This document shows positions 39,006-48,756 of a stretch of DNA of 64,000 nucleotides, one piece after another. The first letter of the stretch is position 1. Every line of letters starts with the position of its first letter. The position numbers and the translations under genes are program-made. Origin of the DNA: Paracidovorax citrulli (GTDB lineage Bacteria; Pseudomonadota; Gammaproteobacteria; Burkholderiales; Burkholderiaceae_C); assembly GCF_900100305.1 (NCBI RefSeq), contig NZ_FNEY01000023.1, forward strand, positions 21,526 to 85,525, written 5' to 3'. A model generated the notes under the pieces. The model worked only from the letters and a program-made list of their open reading frames with translations. It searched no databases and was not told where the DNA came from.

Positions 39006-39191
39006 GGGTACGGGGTCCGGTGAACGTGGAAAGCCTGGCAGGGCCGGCAGCGGAAAAGCATGCCGCCCGGGGACGGCGGGCGATTATGGTGACCGTTGCG
39101 CCATCCTGGCGAGCGGGAATGCCCTGACTGCGCCGGTTCCGCGCACCGCATACCGCATGCCGGAACACGGCGGTCGGGAACGAAGGGCCCG

Positions 39192-39749
39192 TCAGCTCAG
39201 CAGCCGCGAGGACCTGGGCACATGCGCCATGAGGAACTCCATCTGGTCGGCGAGGATGCGCCGGTTGCGCAGGATGAAGTCTTCCCACAGGCTCGGCACG
39301 TACGGGGCGTACAGCAGCGGCATGTGGGCCTGCTCGGGCGTGCGCGGTCCCTTGCGGTGGTTGCAGGCGCGGCAGGCGGTGACCACGTTCATCCAGTGGT
39401 CGGCGCCGTTGCGAGCGAAGGGCACGATGTGCTCGCGCGTGAGGTCTTCCTCGTGGAAGTGGCCGCCGCAGTAGGCGCAGATGTTGCGGTCGCGCGCGAA
39501 GAGCTTGCTGTTGGTGAGGGAGGGCTTGAGGCCGAAGGGGTTGATGCCGGGCACGCCCTTGGTGCCGATGATGCTGTTGACCTCGATCACAGACTGCTCG
39601 CCCGTGAGCGCGTTGTGCCCGCCGCGGAACACCGCGATGGGCCCGCCGGACTCCCAGCGCACCTCGCCAGCGGCATAGTGCGTGACCGCCTGTTCGAGCG
39701 AAATCCACGATTGCGGCAGCCCCTGGGCCGACAGCTTCAAGACCTTCAC
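39192..39749 (-). CDS. HNH endonuclease
   Basis: A 185-residue protein with a zinc-supported HNH/beta-beta-alpha-metal domain. The elements are CAYCGGHFHEEDLTREHIVPFARNG, then WMNVVTACRACNHRKG, with the CxxC/CxxC zinc pairs, the catalytic HIVP histidine and CNHRKG. The GTG start is set by a perfect AAGGAGG site six bases upstream. Homologues are common chromosomal genes in Burkholderiales with unknown substrate. It has no restriction-modification neighbours and diverges from ribF. Confidence 0.9.
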   Translation of the reverse strand: MKVLKLSAQGLPQSWISLEQAVTHYAAGEVRWESGGPIAVFRGGHNALTGEQSVIEVNSIIGTKGVPGINPFGLKPSLTNSKLFARDRNICAYCGGHFHEEDLTREHIVPFARNGADHWMNVVTACRACNHRKGPRTPEQAHMPLLYAPYVPSLWEDFILRNRRILADQMEFLMAHVPRSSRLLS

Positions 39750-39905
39750 AACACCCTCCTTGCAACACGACAAGATTCGGAACGCTGATGTCTCGCGGGC
39801 CACCCGCGGGGGCCCGTGCCGCACAATATACTCCCAAATCACGACGGATTGGCGGCCAGCGCTTGGCGCACCTGCATGGCACGGTATCAAAAAACTAGCA
39901 TTCCG

Positions 39906-40955
39906 ATGAAGATCTTCCGAGGCCTCCACCACCCCGGCATCGCCCCAGCCTGCGCGGTCACCATCGGCAATTTCGATGGTGTCCACCGCGGGCACCAGGC
40001 CATGCTGGCGCTGCTCGCCAGCGAAGCGGCGCACCGCGGCGTGGAGAGCTGCGTGCTGACCTTCGAGCCGCATCCCCGCGACTATTTCGCCGGAGCCCTG
40101 CGGCGGCCCGAACTGGCGCCCGCGCGCATCGGCACGCTGCGCGACAAGCTGGAGGAACTGGCGCGCTGCGGCGTGCAGCAGGCGGTGGTGCTGCCCTTCA
40201 ACGAACGGCTGGCGCGCCAGCCCCCCCAGGCCTTCATCGACGACGTGCTGGTGCGCGGCCTGGGCGCACGCTACGTGCTGGTGGGCGATGACTTCCGGTT
40301 CGGCGCGCAGCGCGCGGGCGACTACGCGATGCTGGACGCCGCCGGGCGCGAGCGCGGCTTCGACGTGGCGCGCATGAACAGTTATGAAGTGCATGGGCTG
40401 CGCGTGTCGAGCTCGGCCGTGCGCGATGCGCTGGCCCGCGGCAACATGGGAGCCGCGGCGGCGCTGCTGGGCCGTCCCTACGCGATCAGCGGCCATGTGG
40501 TGCACGGGCGCAAGCTCGGCCGTGCGCTGGGCGCGAGCGCCGAGGGCGCCGGGGATGGCTTCCGCACCCTGAACCTGCGCTTCGCGCACTGGAAGCCGGC
40601 GGCCGGCGGCATCTTCGCCGTCCTGGTGCACGGCCTCTGCGACGCGCCCCTGCCCGGTGTCGCCAACCTGGGCGTGCGCCCCTCGCTGGATCCGAACGAC
40701 GTCAACGGCGGCCGCGTGCTGCTGGAGACGCATTGCCTGCAGTGGCCCGCCCACCTGGGGCCCGAGGGGGCCTACGGTAAAATCGTGCGCGTGGAACTCC
40801 TGCACAAACTGCACGACGAGCTGAAGTACGACAGCTTCGACGCCCTCACCGCCGGCATCGCCCGGGATTGCGAGGACGCGCGGGCGTATTTCGCCTCCAC
40901 CCCGGCCGCCAGCTACACGGAAACCCGCCGCCAGACCACGCGCGACCGAATTTGA
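39906..40955 (+). CDS. ribF: Bifunctional riboflavin kinase/FAD synthetase
   Basis: A 349-residue enzyme that makes FMN and FAD from riboflavin. The N-terminal FMN adenylyltransferase module has [17 protein letters not shown] and [19 protein letters not shown] with [14 protein letters not shown]. The C-terminal riboflavin kinase module has [28 protein letters not shown] and [15 protein letters not shown]. The length is slightly above the E. coli enzyme. It precedes ileS and lspA in the same direction, the typical ribF-ileS-lspA order. Confidence 0.96.
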   Translation: MKIFRGLHHPGIAPACAVTIGNFDGVHRGHQAMLALLASEAAHRGVESCVLTFEPHPRDYFAGALRRPELAPARIGTLRDKLEELARCGVQQAVVLPFNERLARQPPQAFIDDVLVRGLGARYVLVGDDFRFGAQRAGDYAMLDAAGRERGFDVARMNSYEVHGLRVSSSAVRDALARGNMGAAAALLGRPYAISGHVVHGRKLGRALGASAEGAGDGFRTLNLRFAHWKPAAGGIFAVLVHGLCDAPLPGVANLGVRPSLDPNDVNGGRVLLETHCLQWPAHLGPEGAYGKIVRVELLHKLHDELKYDSFDALTAGIARDCEDARAYFASTPAASYTETRRQTTRDRI

Positions 40956-41095
40956 CGCCCGCGCGGCCCGCCCCGGCGGCCGCGCCCGCTCCTCCCCGGG
41001 CCGCGCCGGTGCGCGGCTGCCCTCCCTCCCCCTTTTTCACGCTTCCGCCCTGGCGGCCCCGGCACCTGCCGGCAGCCAGGCACTCCTGCCCAGCC

Positions 41096-43975
41096 ATGTC
41101 CGACACCACGCCCTCCGCCTCCGAATCCACGCCCGGAACCGATTACCGCGCGACGCTGAACCTGCCCGACACGCCCTTCCCCATGCGCGGCGACCTGCCC
41201 AGGCGCGAGCCGGGCTGGGTCCAGGAATGGAACGACAAGGGCATCTACAAGCGCCTGCGCGATGCGCGGCGCGGCGCCCCTAAGTTCATCCTGCACGACG
41301 GCCCGCCCTACGCCAACGGGCAGATCCACATCGGCCATGCGGTGAACAAGATCCTCAAGGACATGATCACCAAGGCGCGGCAGCTCGAAGGTTTCGACGC
41401 GCTCTACACCCCGGGATGGGACTGCCACGGCCTGCCGATCGAGAACGCCATCGAGAAGCTGCATGGCCGCAACCTGCCCCGCGACGAGATGCAGGCCAAG
41501 GGCCGCGCCTTCGCCACCGAGCAGATCGCCCAGCAGATGGCGGACTTCCAGCGCCTGGGCCTGCTGGGCGAATGGGACCACCCGTACAAGACCATGAACT
41601 TCGCCAGCGAGGCGGGCGAGCTGCGCGCGCTGAAGAAGGTCATGGAACGCGGCTTCGTCTATCGCGGCCTGAAGCCCGTCTATTGGTGCTTCGACTGCGG
41701 CTCGTCGCTCGCCGAGTTCGAGATCGAGTACCAGGACAAGAAGAGCACCACGCTGGACGTGGCCTTCAGGGCGCACGACCCGGCCGCCCTGGCCGCCGCC
41801 TTCGGCCTGCCCGCCCTGCCCAAGGACACCTTCGTGGTCATCTGGACCACCACCGCCTGGACCATCCCCGCCAACCAGGCGCTGAACCTGAACCCCGAGA
41901 TCCGCTACGCGCTGGTGGACACGGGCGAGCGCCTCCTGCTGGTGGCCGAACCGCTGGTGGCCGCCTGCCTGGAACGCTACGGACTCACGGGCAGCGTGAT
42001 CGCCACCACCCCCGGCAAGCAGCTGGGCGGACTGGAGTTCGAACACCCGCTCTACGACGTGGCGAGCGAGGACGGCAGCTTCGGCTACCGGCGCCTCTCG
42101 CCCGTGTACCTCGCCGACTACGCCACGGCCGACGACGGCACGGGTATCGTGCACTCGTCCCCCGCCTATGGCCTGGAGGACTTCAACTCCTGCGTGTCCC
42201 ATGGCCTGGCGCTGGCGGACATCCTCAACCCCGTGCAGGGCAACGGCACCTACGCGGCCGGCTTCCCTCTGTTCGGCGGCCTGCACATCTGGAAGGCCGT
42301 GCCGGTCATCATCGAGGCGCTGCGCAATGCCGGCCGCCTGATGGCCTCCAAGGACATCACCCACAGCTACCCGCACTGCTGGCGCCACAAGACGCCGGTG
42401 ATCTACCGCGCCGCCGCGCAGTGGTTCGTCCGCATGGACGAGGGCGAGGGCGTGTTCACCGATCCGGCCCAGAAGCCCGCGCAGACCCTGCGCCAGATCG
42501 CCCTGGCCGCCATCGAGGAAACCCGCTTCTACCCCGAGAACGGCAAGACCCGCCTGCGCGACATGATCGCGGGCCGGCCCGACTGGTGCATCTCGCGCCA
42601 GCGCAGCTGGGGCGTGCCGATCCCGTTCTTCCTGCACAAGGATTCGGGCGAGCTGCACCCGCGCACCATGGAGATCCTGGACCAGGCCGCCGCCATCGTC
42701 GAGGCGGGGGGCGTCGAGGCCTGGAGCCGCGTGACGGCGGAGGAAATCCTGGGCGCCCAGGATGCGCCGAACTACACCAAGAGCACCGACATCCTGGAAG
42801 TGTGGTTCGACTCCGGCTCCACGTTCTGGCACGTGCTGCGCGGCACGCACGCCGGCATGCACCACGACAGCGGTCCCGAGGCCGACCTGTACCTGGAGGG
42901 CCACGACCAGCACCGCGGCTGGTTCCACTCCTCGCTGCTGCTGGCCAGCGCGATCTTCGGCCGCGCGCCCTACCGCGGCCTGCTCACGCACGGCTTCACG
43001 GTGGACGGCCAGGGCAAGAAGATGAGCAAGTCGCTGGGCAACACGGTGTCGCCCCAGCAGATCAGCGGCAAGCTGGGCGCCGAAATCATCCGCCTGTGGG
43101 TGGCGTCCACCGACTACTCGGGCGACCTCGCCATCGACGACAAGATCCTCGCCCGCGTCGTGGACGCCTACCGCCGCATCCGCAACACGCTGCGCTTCCT
43201 GCTGGCCAACGTGAGCGACTTCGATCCCGCCACGGACGCCGTGCCGTTCCCGGAGATGCTGGAGATCGACCGCTATGCGCTCACGCGCGCGGCGGAGTTC
43301 CAGGCCGAGGTGCTGGCGCACTACCGGGTGTACGAGTTCCACCCGGTGGTGGCGAAGCTGCAGCTCTACTGCTCGGAGGACCTGGGCGGCTTCTACCTCG
43401 ACGTGCTGAAGGACCGTCTCTACACCACCGCGCCGAAGAGCCTGGCGCGCCGCAGCGCACAGACCGCGCTGCACCATATCACCCACGCCATGCTGCGCTG
43501 GATGGCGCCGTTCCTGTCCTTCACCGCCGAGGAGGCGTGGAAGACGTTCGGCCACTCCGAGTCCATCTTCCTGGAGACCTACCAGCCCATCGCCGGCGCC
43601 GACGAAGGCCTGGCCGCGAAGTGGATGCGCATCCGTGCCATCCGCGACGCGGTGAACAAGGAGATCGAGGCGGTGCGCGCCGCCGGCCAGGTGGGCTCGT
43701 CGCTGCAGGCCGACGTCACCCTGGTGGCGCCGCCGGAAGACCATGCGCTGCTGGCCAGCCTGGGCGAGGACCTGAAGTTCGTGTTCATCACCTCCGCCGT
43801 CGAGCTGGTGGCGGGCGATGCGCTCGCCGTCCGTGTTGCGGCCAGCCAGGACGCCAAGTGCGAGCGCTGCTGGCACTACCGCGCCGACGTGGGCCGGGAC
43901 GCTGCCCACCCGACCATCTGCGGCCGGTGCGTGAGCAACCTGTACGGCAGCGGCGAGACACGGGAGCACGCATAA
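41096..43975 (+). CDS. ileS: Isoleucyl-tRNA synthetase
   Basis: A 959-residue class I synthetase. It has the HIGH-type motif [16 protein letters not shown] (~65), the editing domain with the [12 protein letters not shown] threonine-rich region (~230), the KMSKS loop [14 protein letters not shown] (~640) and a C-terminal zinc finger with C-x2-C pairs (CERCWHY, CGRCV). This is the type I, bacterial-type enzyme that is usually mupirocin-sensitive. The chosen ATG follows 140 bp of spacer after ribF. Its stop touches the lspA start. Confidence 0.97.
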   Translation: MSDTTPSASESTPGTDYRATLNLPDTPFPMRGDLPRREPGWVQEWNDKGIYKRLRDARRGAPKFILHDGPPYANGQIHIGHAVNKILKDMITKARQLEGFDALYTPGWDCHGLPIENAIEKLHGRNLPRDEMQAKGRAFATEQIAQQMADFQRLGLLGEWDHPYKTMNFASEAGELRALKKVMERGFVYRGLKPVYWCFDCGSSLAEFEIEYQDKKSTTLDVAFRAHDPAALAAAFGLPALPKDTFVVIWTTTAWTIPANQALNLNPEIRYALVDTGERLLLVAEPLVAACLERYGLTGSVIATTPGKQLGGLEFEHPLYDVASEDGSFGYRRLSPVYLADYATADDGTGIVHSSPAYGLEDFNSCVSHGLALADILNPVQGNGTYAAGFPLFGGLHIWKAVPVIIEALRNAGRLMASKDITHSYPHCWRHKTPVIYRAAAQWFVRMDEGEGVFTDPAQKPAQTLRQIALAAIEETRFYPENGKTRLRDMIAGRPDWCISRQRSWGVPIPFFLHKDSGELHPRTMEILDQAAAIVEAGGVEAWSRVTAEEILGAQDAPNYTKSTDILEVWFDSGSTFWHVLRGTHAGMHHDSGPEADLYLEGHDQHRGWFHSSLLLASAIFGRAPYRGLLTHGFTVDGQGKKMSKSLGNTVSPQQISGKLGAEIIRLWVASTDYSGDLAIDDKILARVVDAYRRIRNTLRFLLANVSDFDPATDAVPFPEMLEIDRYALTRAAEFQAEVLAHYRVYEFHPVVAKLQLYCSEDLGGFYLDVLKDRLYTTAPKSLARRSAQTALHHITHAMLRWMAPFLSFTAEEAWKTFGHSESIFLETYQPIAGADEGLAAKWMRIRAIRDAVNKEIEAVRAAGQVGSSLQADVTLVAPPEDHALLASLGEDLKFVFITSAVELVAGDALAVRVAASQDAKCERCWHYRADVGRDAAHPTICGRCVSNLYGSGETREHA

Positions 43976-44485
43976 ATGGCCCGCGGCAACGCTTCTTCCT
44001 CCGCATCCGGCAAGGGCTCGCTGTGGCCCTGGCTGGCCTGGGCCGTGCTGCTGCTGGTGGCCGACCAGTTCACCAAGACGCTGATCCTGGGCTACTACCG
44101 CCTGGGCGACGCCACCTACGTCACCAGCTTCTTCAACATCGTGCGGGCGCACAACACCGGCGCGGCGTTCTCGTTCCTGGCCAACGCGGGCGGCTGGCAG
44201 CGCTGGGTGTTCACCGGCATCGGCGTGGCGGCGGCGTTCTTCATCGTCTGGCAGCTGCGCGCCCACCCCGGGCAGAAGCTGTTCTGCTTCGCGCTCTCCA
44301 GCATCCTGGGCGGCGCCATCGGCAACGTGGTGGACCGCATGATGCACGGCTACGTGGTGGACTTCCTGGACTTCCACGCACGCGGCTGGCACTTCCCGGC
44401 CTTCAACCTGGCCGACTCCGCGATCACGATCGGCGCGGCCTGCCTGATCATCGACGAGCTGATGCGGGTGCGGCGGGGCAGCTGA
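43976..44485 (+). CDS. lspA: Lipoprotein signal peptidase
   Basis: A 169-residue inner-membrane aspartyl peptidase that removes signal peptides from diacylated prolipoproteins. It has four helices, the conserved [16 protein letters not shown], the first catalytic region [22 protein letters not shown] and the second, [19 protein letters not shown], carrying the two catalytic aspartates. The ATG begins directly after the ileS stop. It ends the ribF-ileS-lspA group. Confidence 0.96.
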   Translation: MARGNASSSASGKGSLWPWLAWAVLLLVADQFTKTLILGYYRLGDATYVTSFFNIVRAHNTGAAFSFLANAGGWQRWVFTGIGVAAAFFIVWQLRAHPGQKLFCFALSSILGGAIGNVVDRMMHGYVVDFLDFHARGWHFPAFNLADSAITIGAACLIIDELMRVRRGS

Positions 44486-44525
44486 ACGCACGCCGGATGC
44501 CACCGGCCCGGGGCGCGTCGGGCCG

Positions 44526-45626
44526 TCAGGACGTTCTCCGGCGGAGCCGGCAGGCGGCGCCGTACAGCAAGGCGGGCACTTCTGCCACGGCCTGGCGCAC
44601 GTCCAGCCCGGCGGTCATCTGCCGGGCCACGCCTACGGCCAGCACACCATAGCGCACCGCGCGCCGTGCCTCCTGCATCGCGGGTAGCGCCGTCAGTGCC
44701 TCGCGGGGCACCCCGGCACTGGCGGCCCGCTCCGCCTCTCCGGCACCGGAGAGTTTCCGCTGGACCCTGCGCTCGAAGGCCCTGCTGACGGCCGGCATGG
44801 CTGGATAGGCATAGCCGGGGGGAGGCAGGGAGCCTTCCGGAACCTGGCTCCGTTCGTACTCGACCCATGCATGCAAGGCGGCGCCGGAGTATGCGAGCAA
44901 CACGTCGAGGCAGGCTTTTTCCGGACCGCCCTGCACAAAGTATTCCTCCTTGGTCGCCGGCGTGTCGGACCACTGCCCATCGGGAGCGAACACTGCGGGC
45001 CCTTCCAGCCAGGCATCCATGACGAGGTCGTCCTCCGGCCCTCCACCGCCGCGCACTTCGGTCCATACGTGCGGGATCTCGTGGGAAATCACCTGGCAGA
45101 GCGCCTCTTGCGGGCGCAGCCGGGGCACGTGCAACAGGGCTGCGAGGGCCGCGTGCTCGTCGCAGTTGCCGGCCCTGGCCGCGATCGCACCGGCGGCCCT
45201 CGCGGCCAACTGCGGCCAGCCCGCACCCACCAGGTGTTCCGCCACGGCCTTGGCGGCGGTCATCCCGCGCAGGCTCTCGCCGCCGGTGCGCTCGATGTCC
45301 TGAGCCACATTGCCCCGCCCAATGGACAGGAGGCTGCGCGTTGCCTCGACCGTGCCGTGGGCCTGCCGCAGTCGGGCCAGATCCGCCCCTTCCACGTGCC
45401 GTCCATCGATCGCCCGCGCCATGACATAGGGCCGCAACAGCGCGTCGCCGGCCACGCCGCGGCGCGGCGCGGAAGGTCCTGGGGGCACCCCTCGGGGACG
45501 CAGGGCTGCGCCGGCACCGGCCGCCACTGCGGAGGATGCGCCTCGCGCATGCGGCGGGGGCGCGGCAGGCGCGCCATGGGCTTGGTGCGTTGGCGGAGCG
45601 CTGGTCGGGGTGAGGCGGGAAACCAT
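44526..45626 (-). CDS. HopX/AvrPphE (XopE)-like type III effector
   Basis: A 366-residue protein with the transglutaminase-like triad of the HopX/AvrPphE/XopE family: cysteine in GNCDEHAALAALL (C155), histidine in IPHVWTEV (H186) and aspartate in DLVMDAWLEGPAVF (D204). The N-terminal ~60 residues are Ser/Thr/Pro/Ala-rich and disordered, as expected for type III secretion. Family members act inside plant cells, for example on JAZ proteins; the target here is unknown. The ATG at 45624-45626 is chosen because a PIP-like box and -10 lie immediately upstream. An ATG at 45650 with GGGAG before it is the alternative. It converges on lspA and diverges from a LacI-type regulator. Confidence 0.85.
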   Translation of the reverse strand: MVSRLTPTSAPPTHQAHGAPAAPPPHARGASSAVAAGAGAALRPRGVPPGPSAPRRGVAGDALLRPYVMARAIDGRHVEGADLARLRQAHGTVEATRSLLSIGRGNVAQDIERTGGESLRGMTAAKAVAEHLVGAGWPQLAARAAGAIAARAGNCDEHAALAALLHVPRLRPQEALCQVISHEIPHVWTEVRGGGGPEDDLVMDAWLEGPAVFAPDGQWSDTPATKEEYFVQGGPEKACLDVLLAYSGAALHAWVEYERSQVPEGSLPPPGYAYPAMPAVSRAFERRVQRKLSGAGEAERAASAGVPREALTALPAMQEARRAVRYGVLAVGVARQMTAGLDVRQAVAEVPALLYGAACRLRRRTS

Positions 45627-45633
45627 GGACGAG

Positions 45634-45696
45634 ATGATGAAAGTTGCCATGCCATCCGGCGACTCCCTGGGCGAAGCAGGCAACCAGGGAAACGAA
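45634..45696 (-). promoter_or_regulatory. PIP-like box and -10 element of the HopX-like gene
   Basis: Minus strand TTCGT-N16-TTCGC (45671-45696), then CATCAT (45634-45639) 31 bases downstream, matching the YANNNT -10 at the spacing known for HrpX/HrpB-regulated promoters. The spacer is one base longer than the usual TTCGB-N15-TTCGB, so activity may be weaker. Transcription would start just before the ATG at 45626, leaving almost no leader. Confidence 0.5.
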
Positions 45697-45760
45697 GGCA
45701 TCGCCCCCGGGGCACTGCCCTGCTGTCATCGCCCCGTCACGCGGCCGGGCTCCAATGCCA

Positions 45761-45774
45761 TGAAATCGATTACA
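45761..45774. promoter_or_regulatory. LacI-family operator
   Basis: TGAAATCGATTACA matches the LacI/GalR-family operator pattern TGNAANCGNTTNCA with the central CG. It lies 31 bp before the LacI-type regulator start, so autoregulation is likely. It also lies between that gene and the divergent effector gene. No second copy is visible in the 114 bp before the ABC transporter genes. Confidence 0.75.
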
Positions 45775-45805
45775 TGACCTGTTTCCCGCCCTGTTCCGTC
45801 CTCCC

Positions 45806-46798
45806 ATGACCATCCAGCACGTCGCCCGCGAAGCCGGGGTTTCGGCCGCCACCGTTTCCCGGGTGTTCAATACGCCCGACAAGGTGGTGCCCGCCACGCG
45901 CGCCGCGGTGCTCGGCGCCGCCGAGCGGCTGGGCTACGTGCCCAACGCCACGGCGCGCACGCTGCGCACCCAGCGCAGCCACGTCATCGGCGTGGTGCTG
46001 CCCACGCTGCTGAACCCGGTGTTCGCGGAATGCCTGGACGGCATCGCGCAGGCCGCGGCGCGGGGGGGCTACGCCATCCTGCCGTACACCACCGACTATG
46101 CGGTGGCGCAGGAAGAGCGCGCGGTGCACCTGCTGCTGGCGGGCAATGTGGACGGCATGGTCCTCGTGGTGTCCCAGCCCCGGACCTCGGTGGCGCTGGA
46201 GCGGCTGGCCGCGGCGCGACTGCCGTATGCGCTGGCCTACAACCGGCATCCGGACCATCCCTGTGTTTCCGTGGACGGCGAAGGCGCCGTGGCGGAACTG
46301 GTCGCGCAACTGGCCGCGCTGGGGCACCGCCGCATCGCCATGGTGAGCGGGCAGCTCGCGGCGTCCGACCGCGCGCAGCAGCGCTGCCGCGGCTTCATGC
46401 GCGGCATGGCGCAGGCGGGGCTGGCCCCGGCGCGGGTCGTGGAAGTGCCCTTCGTCGAGACCGCCGTGCAGGAGGTGGCCGAGCTGCTGCGCGGCCCGCG
46501 GCCCCCCACCGCCCTGGTCTGCTCCAACGACCTGATCGCGATCCGCTGCCTGCGCGCGGCGCACATGGCGGGCCTGGAGGTGCCGCGCGACCTCAGCGTG
46601 GTGGGCTTCGACGGCATCGCGCTGGGCAGGGACCTGACGCCCGTGCTCGGCACGGTGGCGCAGCCCAATGTCGATATCGGCCGCTGCAGCGTGGAACTGC
46701 TGATCGAGGCCATGGCGTCGCACCGGCTGCCCACCCGGGAAGACAGCCTGACGCTGCCCCATCACTTCCGCGCGGGAGGGTCGTGCGCGGCCATCTGA
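45806..46798 (+). CDS. LacI-family transcriptional regulator
   Basis: A 330-residue repressor. The N-terminal helix-turn-helix and hinge read MTIQHVAREAGVSAATVSRV then TPDKVVPATRAAVLGAAERLGYVPNATART. A periplasmic-binding-like ligand domain follows (~58-330) with IGVVLPTLLNPVFAECLDGI and DLSVVGFDGIALG. Its operator stands just upstream. It precedes, in the same direction, an ABC transporter and a phosphodiesterase, which it probably controls; the effector ligand is unknown. Confidence 0.93.
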   Translation: MTIQHVAREAGVSAATVSRVFNTPDKVVPATRAAVLGAAERLGYVPNATARTLRTQRSHVIGVVLPTLLNPVFAECLDGIAQAAARGGYAILPYTTDYAVAQEERAVHLLLAGNVDGMVLVVSQPRTSVALERLAAARLPYALAYNRHPDHPCVSVDGEGAVAELVAQLAALGHRRIAMVSGQLAASDRAQQRCRGFMRGMAQAGLAPARVVEVPFVETAVQEVAELLRGPRPPTALVCSNDLIAIRCLRAAHMAGLEVPRDLSVVGFDGIALGRDLTPVLGTVAQPNVDIGRCSVELLIEAMASHRLPTREDSLTLPHHFRAGGSCAAI

Positions 46799-46912
46799 CA
46801 CCGACACTCGCGCCCCCTGCCCCGCCCAGATCGGTCCGTTCCGCCCGCTTTCTGCTTTTTCTCCGCCACGTTCCATCCACCCCCTTTTTCTTTCTTCGCA
46901 CAGGAGCCATCG

Positions 46913-47926
46913 ATGCGATCCGCCCTCCAGAAACTCGCCCGCGCCGCCGCGCTCGCCCTCGGCCTGGCCGCCACCGGCGGTGCCTTCGCGCAGACCGCCA
47001 TCTGCTACAACTGCCCGCCCGAATGGGCCGACTGGGGCACCCAGCTCAAGGCCATCAAGGCCCGGACCGGCGTGACCGTGCCGCCGGACAACAAGAACTC
47101 CGGCCAGTCGCTCGCACAGCTGTCCGCCGAACGCGCCAGCCCCGTGGCCGACGTGACCTACCTCGGCGTGACCTTCGCCATCCAGGCGCAGAAGGATGGC
47201 CTGCTGGGCACCTACCAGCCCGCCGGCTGGAAGGACATTCCCGACGGCCTGAAGGACCCGGCCGGCCACTGGTTCACGATCCATTCGGGCACGCTGGGCT
47301 TCATGGTCAACGTCGATGCGCTGGGCGGCAAGCCGGTGCCGAAGTCGTGGGCCGACCTGCTCAAGCCCGAGTACAAGGGCCTGATCGGCTATCTGGACCC
47401 GGCTTCGGCCTTCGTGGGCTACGTGGGCGCGGTGGCCGCCAACCAGGCGCGCGGCGGCACGCTGGAGAACTTCGGCCCCGGCATCGACTACTTCAAGGCG
47501 CTGCAGAAGAACGAGCCGATCGTGCCCAAGCAGACCGCCTATGCGCGCGTGCTCTCGGGCGAGATCGCGATCCTGCTGGACTACGACTTCAACGCCTACC
47601 GCGCGAAGTACAAGGACGGCGCCAACGTGCAGTTCGTCATCCCCGCCGAGGGCACGGTGGTGGTGCCCTACGTGATGGGCATGGTGGCGAAGGCGCCCCA
47701 TGCCGCCGAGGCGAAGAAGGTGCTGGATTTCGTGCTCTCCGACGAGGGCCAGGCGATCTGGGCCAAGGCCTACCTGCGGCCGGTGCGCGCCGCCGCCATG
47801 CCCGCCGACGTGCAGGCCCGCTTCCTGCCCGCCAGCGAATATGCCCGCGCGAAGACGGTGGACTACGGCCGCATGGCCGCGGTGCAGAAGGCGTTCTCCG
47901 ACCGCTACCTGCGGGACGTGAAATGA
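46913..47926 (+). CDS. ABC transporter extracellular substrate-binding protein
   Basis: A 337-residue periplasmic binding protein. The signal peptide is cleaved after GGAFA (~26). The mature part starts QTAICYNCPPEWADWGTQLK and has VTYLGVTFAIQAQKDG and GKPVPKSWADLLKPEYKGLIGYLDPASAFVG. It belongs to the class D (Fe3+/polyamine/phosphonate-type, AfuA/PhnS-like) group. The nearby phosphodiesterase suggests a phosphodiester or phosphonate ligand, but this is inference. AGGAG precedes the ATG; the stop overlaps the next start (ATGA). Confidence 0.9.
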   Translation: MRSALQKLARAAALALGLAATGGAFAQTAICYNCPPEWADWGTQLKAIKARTGVTVPPDNKNSGQSLAQLSAERASPVADVTYLGVTFAIQAQKDGLLGTYQPAGWKDIPDGLKDPAGHWFTIHSGTLGFMVNVDALGGKPVPKSWADLLKPEYKGLIGYLDPASAFVGYVGAVAANQARGGTLENFGPGIDYFKALQKNEPIVPKQTAYARVLSGEIAILLDYDFNAYRAKYKDGANVQFVIPAEGTVVVPYVMGMVAKAPHAAEAKKVLDFVLSDEGQAIWAKAYLRPVRAAAMPADVQARFLPASEYARAKTVDYGRMAAVQKAFSDRYLRDVK

Positions 47927-48747
47927 CGGCACGCCACGGCGGCTTCGCTCCTTCGCGCGCCCTGCTGGCCGCGTGCGCCGCGCCGGCCGTGGCGTTCTTC
48001 GCGGCCTTCTGGCTGCTGCCCACGGCCCTGCTGGTGGCGCTGCCGGCGCGCCAGGGCTGGGCGACGTATTTCGCGGTGCTGACGAACGGCCGCTACCTGC
48101 AGAGCCTGCTGCAGACGCTGGGTCTGTCGCTGGCCGTGACGCTCGCCACGCTGATGCTCGGCGCCCTGGTGGGCATCACGCTGGCGCGCCAGCGCTTTCC
48201 CGGGCGGCAGCTGCTGCTGTCGCTGCTGACGCTGCCGCTGTCCTTTCCCGGCGTGATCGTGGGATTCTTCATGATTTTGCTGGGCGGTCGCCAGGGCACG
48301 CTGGCGGGCCTGACGCAGGCGCTGGGCTGGGGCCGGATCACCTTCGCCTATGGGCTGGTGGGCCTGTTCCTGGCCTACCTGTACTTTTCGCTGCCGCGCG
48401 CCATCGCCACCTACACGGCGGCGGCCGGCGCCATGGACGCGCAGCTCGAAGAAGCCGCGCGCTCGCTCGGCGCCTCGCGCTGGCGCGTGGCGCGCGACGT
48501 GTGGATGCCGGCGCTCGCGCCCACCACGCTGGCCTGCGGCGCGATCGTGTTCGCCACGGCCATGGGCGCCTTCGGCACGGCGTTCACGCTGTCGGCGAAG
48601 TTCGAGGTGCTGCCCATCACCATCTACGACGAATTCACCAACTACGCCAACTTCGCGCTGGCAGCCAGCCTGTCGATCGCGCTGGGCCTGATCACCTGGC
48701 TGGTGCTCTGGGTGTCCCGCCGCTGGGCCGGCACGTCCGCGTTCTAA
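47923..48747 (+). CDS. ABC transporter permease (first)
   Basis: A 274-residue inner-membrane permease with six helices. The coupling loop EEAARSLGASRWRVARDVWMPAL matches the EAA motif of binding-protein-dependent permeases. The start overlaps the binding-protein stop by 4 bp. It forms a heterodimeric channel with the next gene's product. Confidence 0.92.
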   Translation: MTARHGGFAPSRALLAACAAPAVAFFAAFWLLPTALLVALPARQGWATYFAVLTNGRYLQSLLQTLGLSLAVTLATLMLGALVGITLARQRFPGRQLLLSLLTLPLSFPGVIVGFFMILLGGRQGTLAGLTQALGWGRITFAYGLVGLFLAYLYFSLPRAIATYTAAAGAMDAQLEEAARSLGASRWRVARDVWMPALAPTTLACGAIVFATAMGAFGTAFTLSAKFEVLPITIYDEFTNYANFALAASLSIALGLITWLVLWVSRRWAGTSAF

Positions 48748-48756
48748 GGAATCTCC

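Noticed and set aside
39192..39749. HNH gene as part of a restriction or defence island
   Set aside because: Neighbours are a TRAP transporter and ribF; there is no methylase, and the protein is of the common chromosomal HNH type.
40913..44503. A ~1,200-codon minus-strand frame opposite ileS and lspA
   Set aside because: Same antisense artefact; both plus-strand genes are unambiguous.
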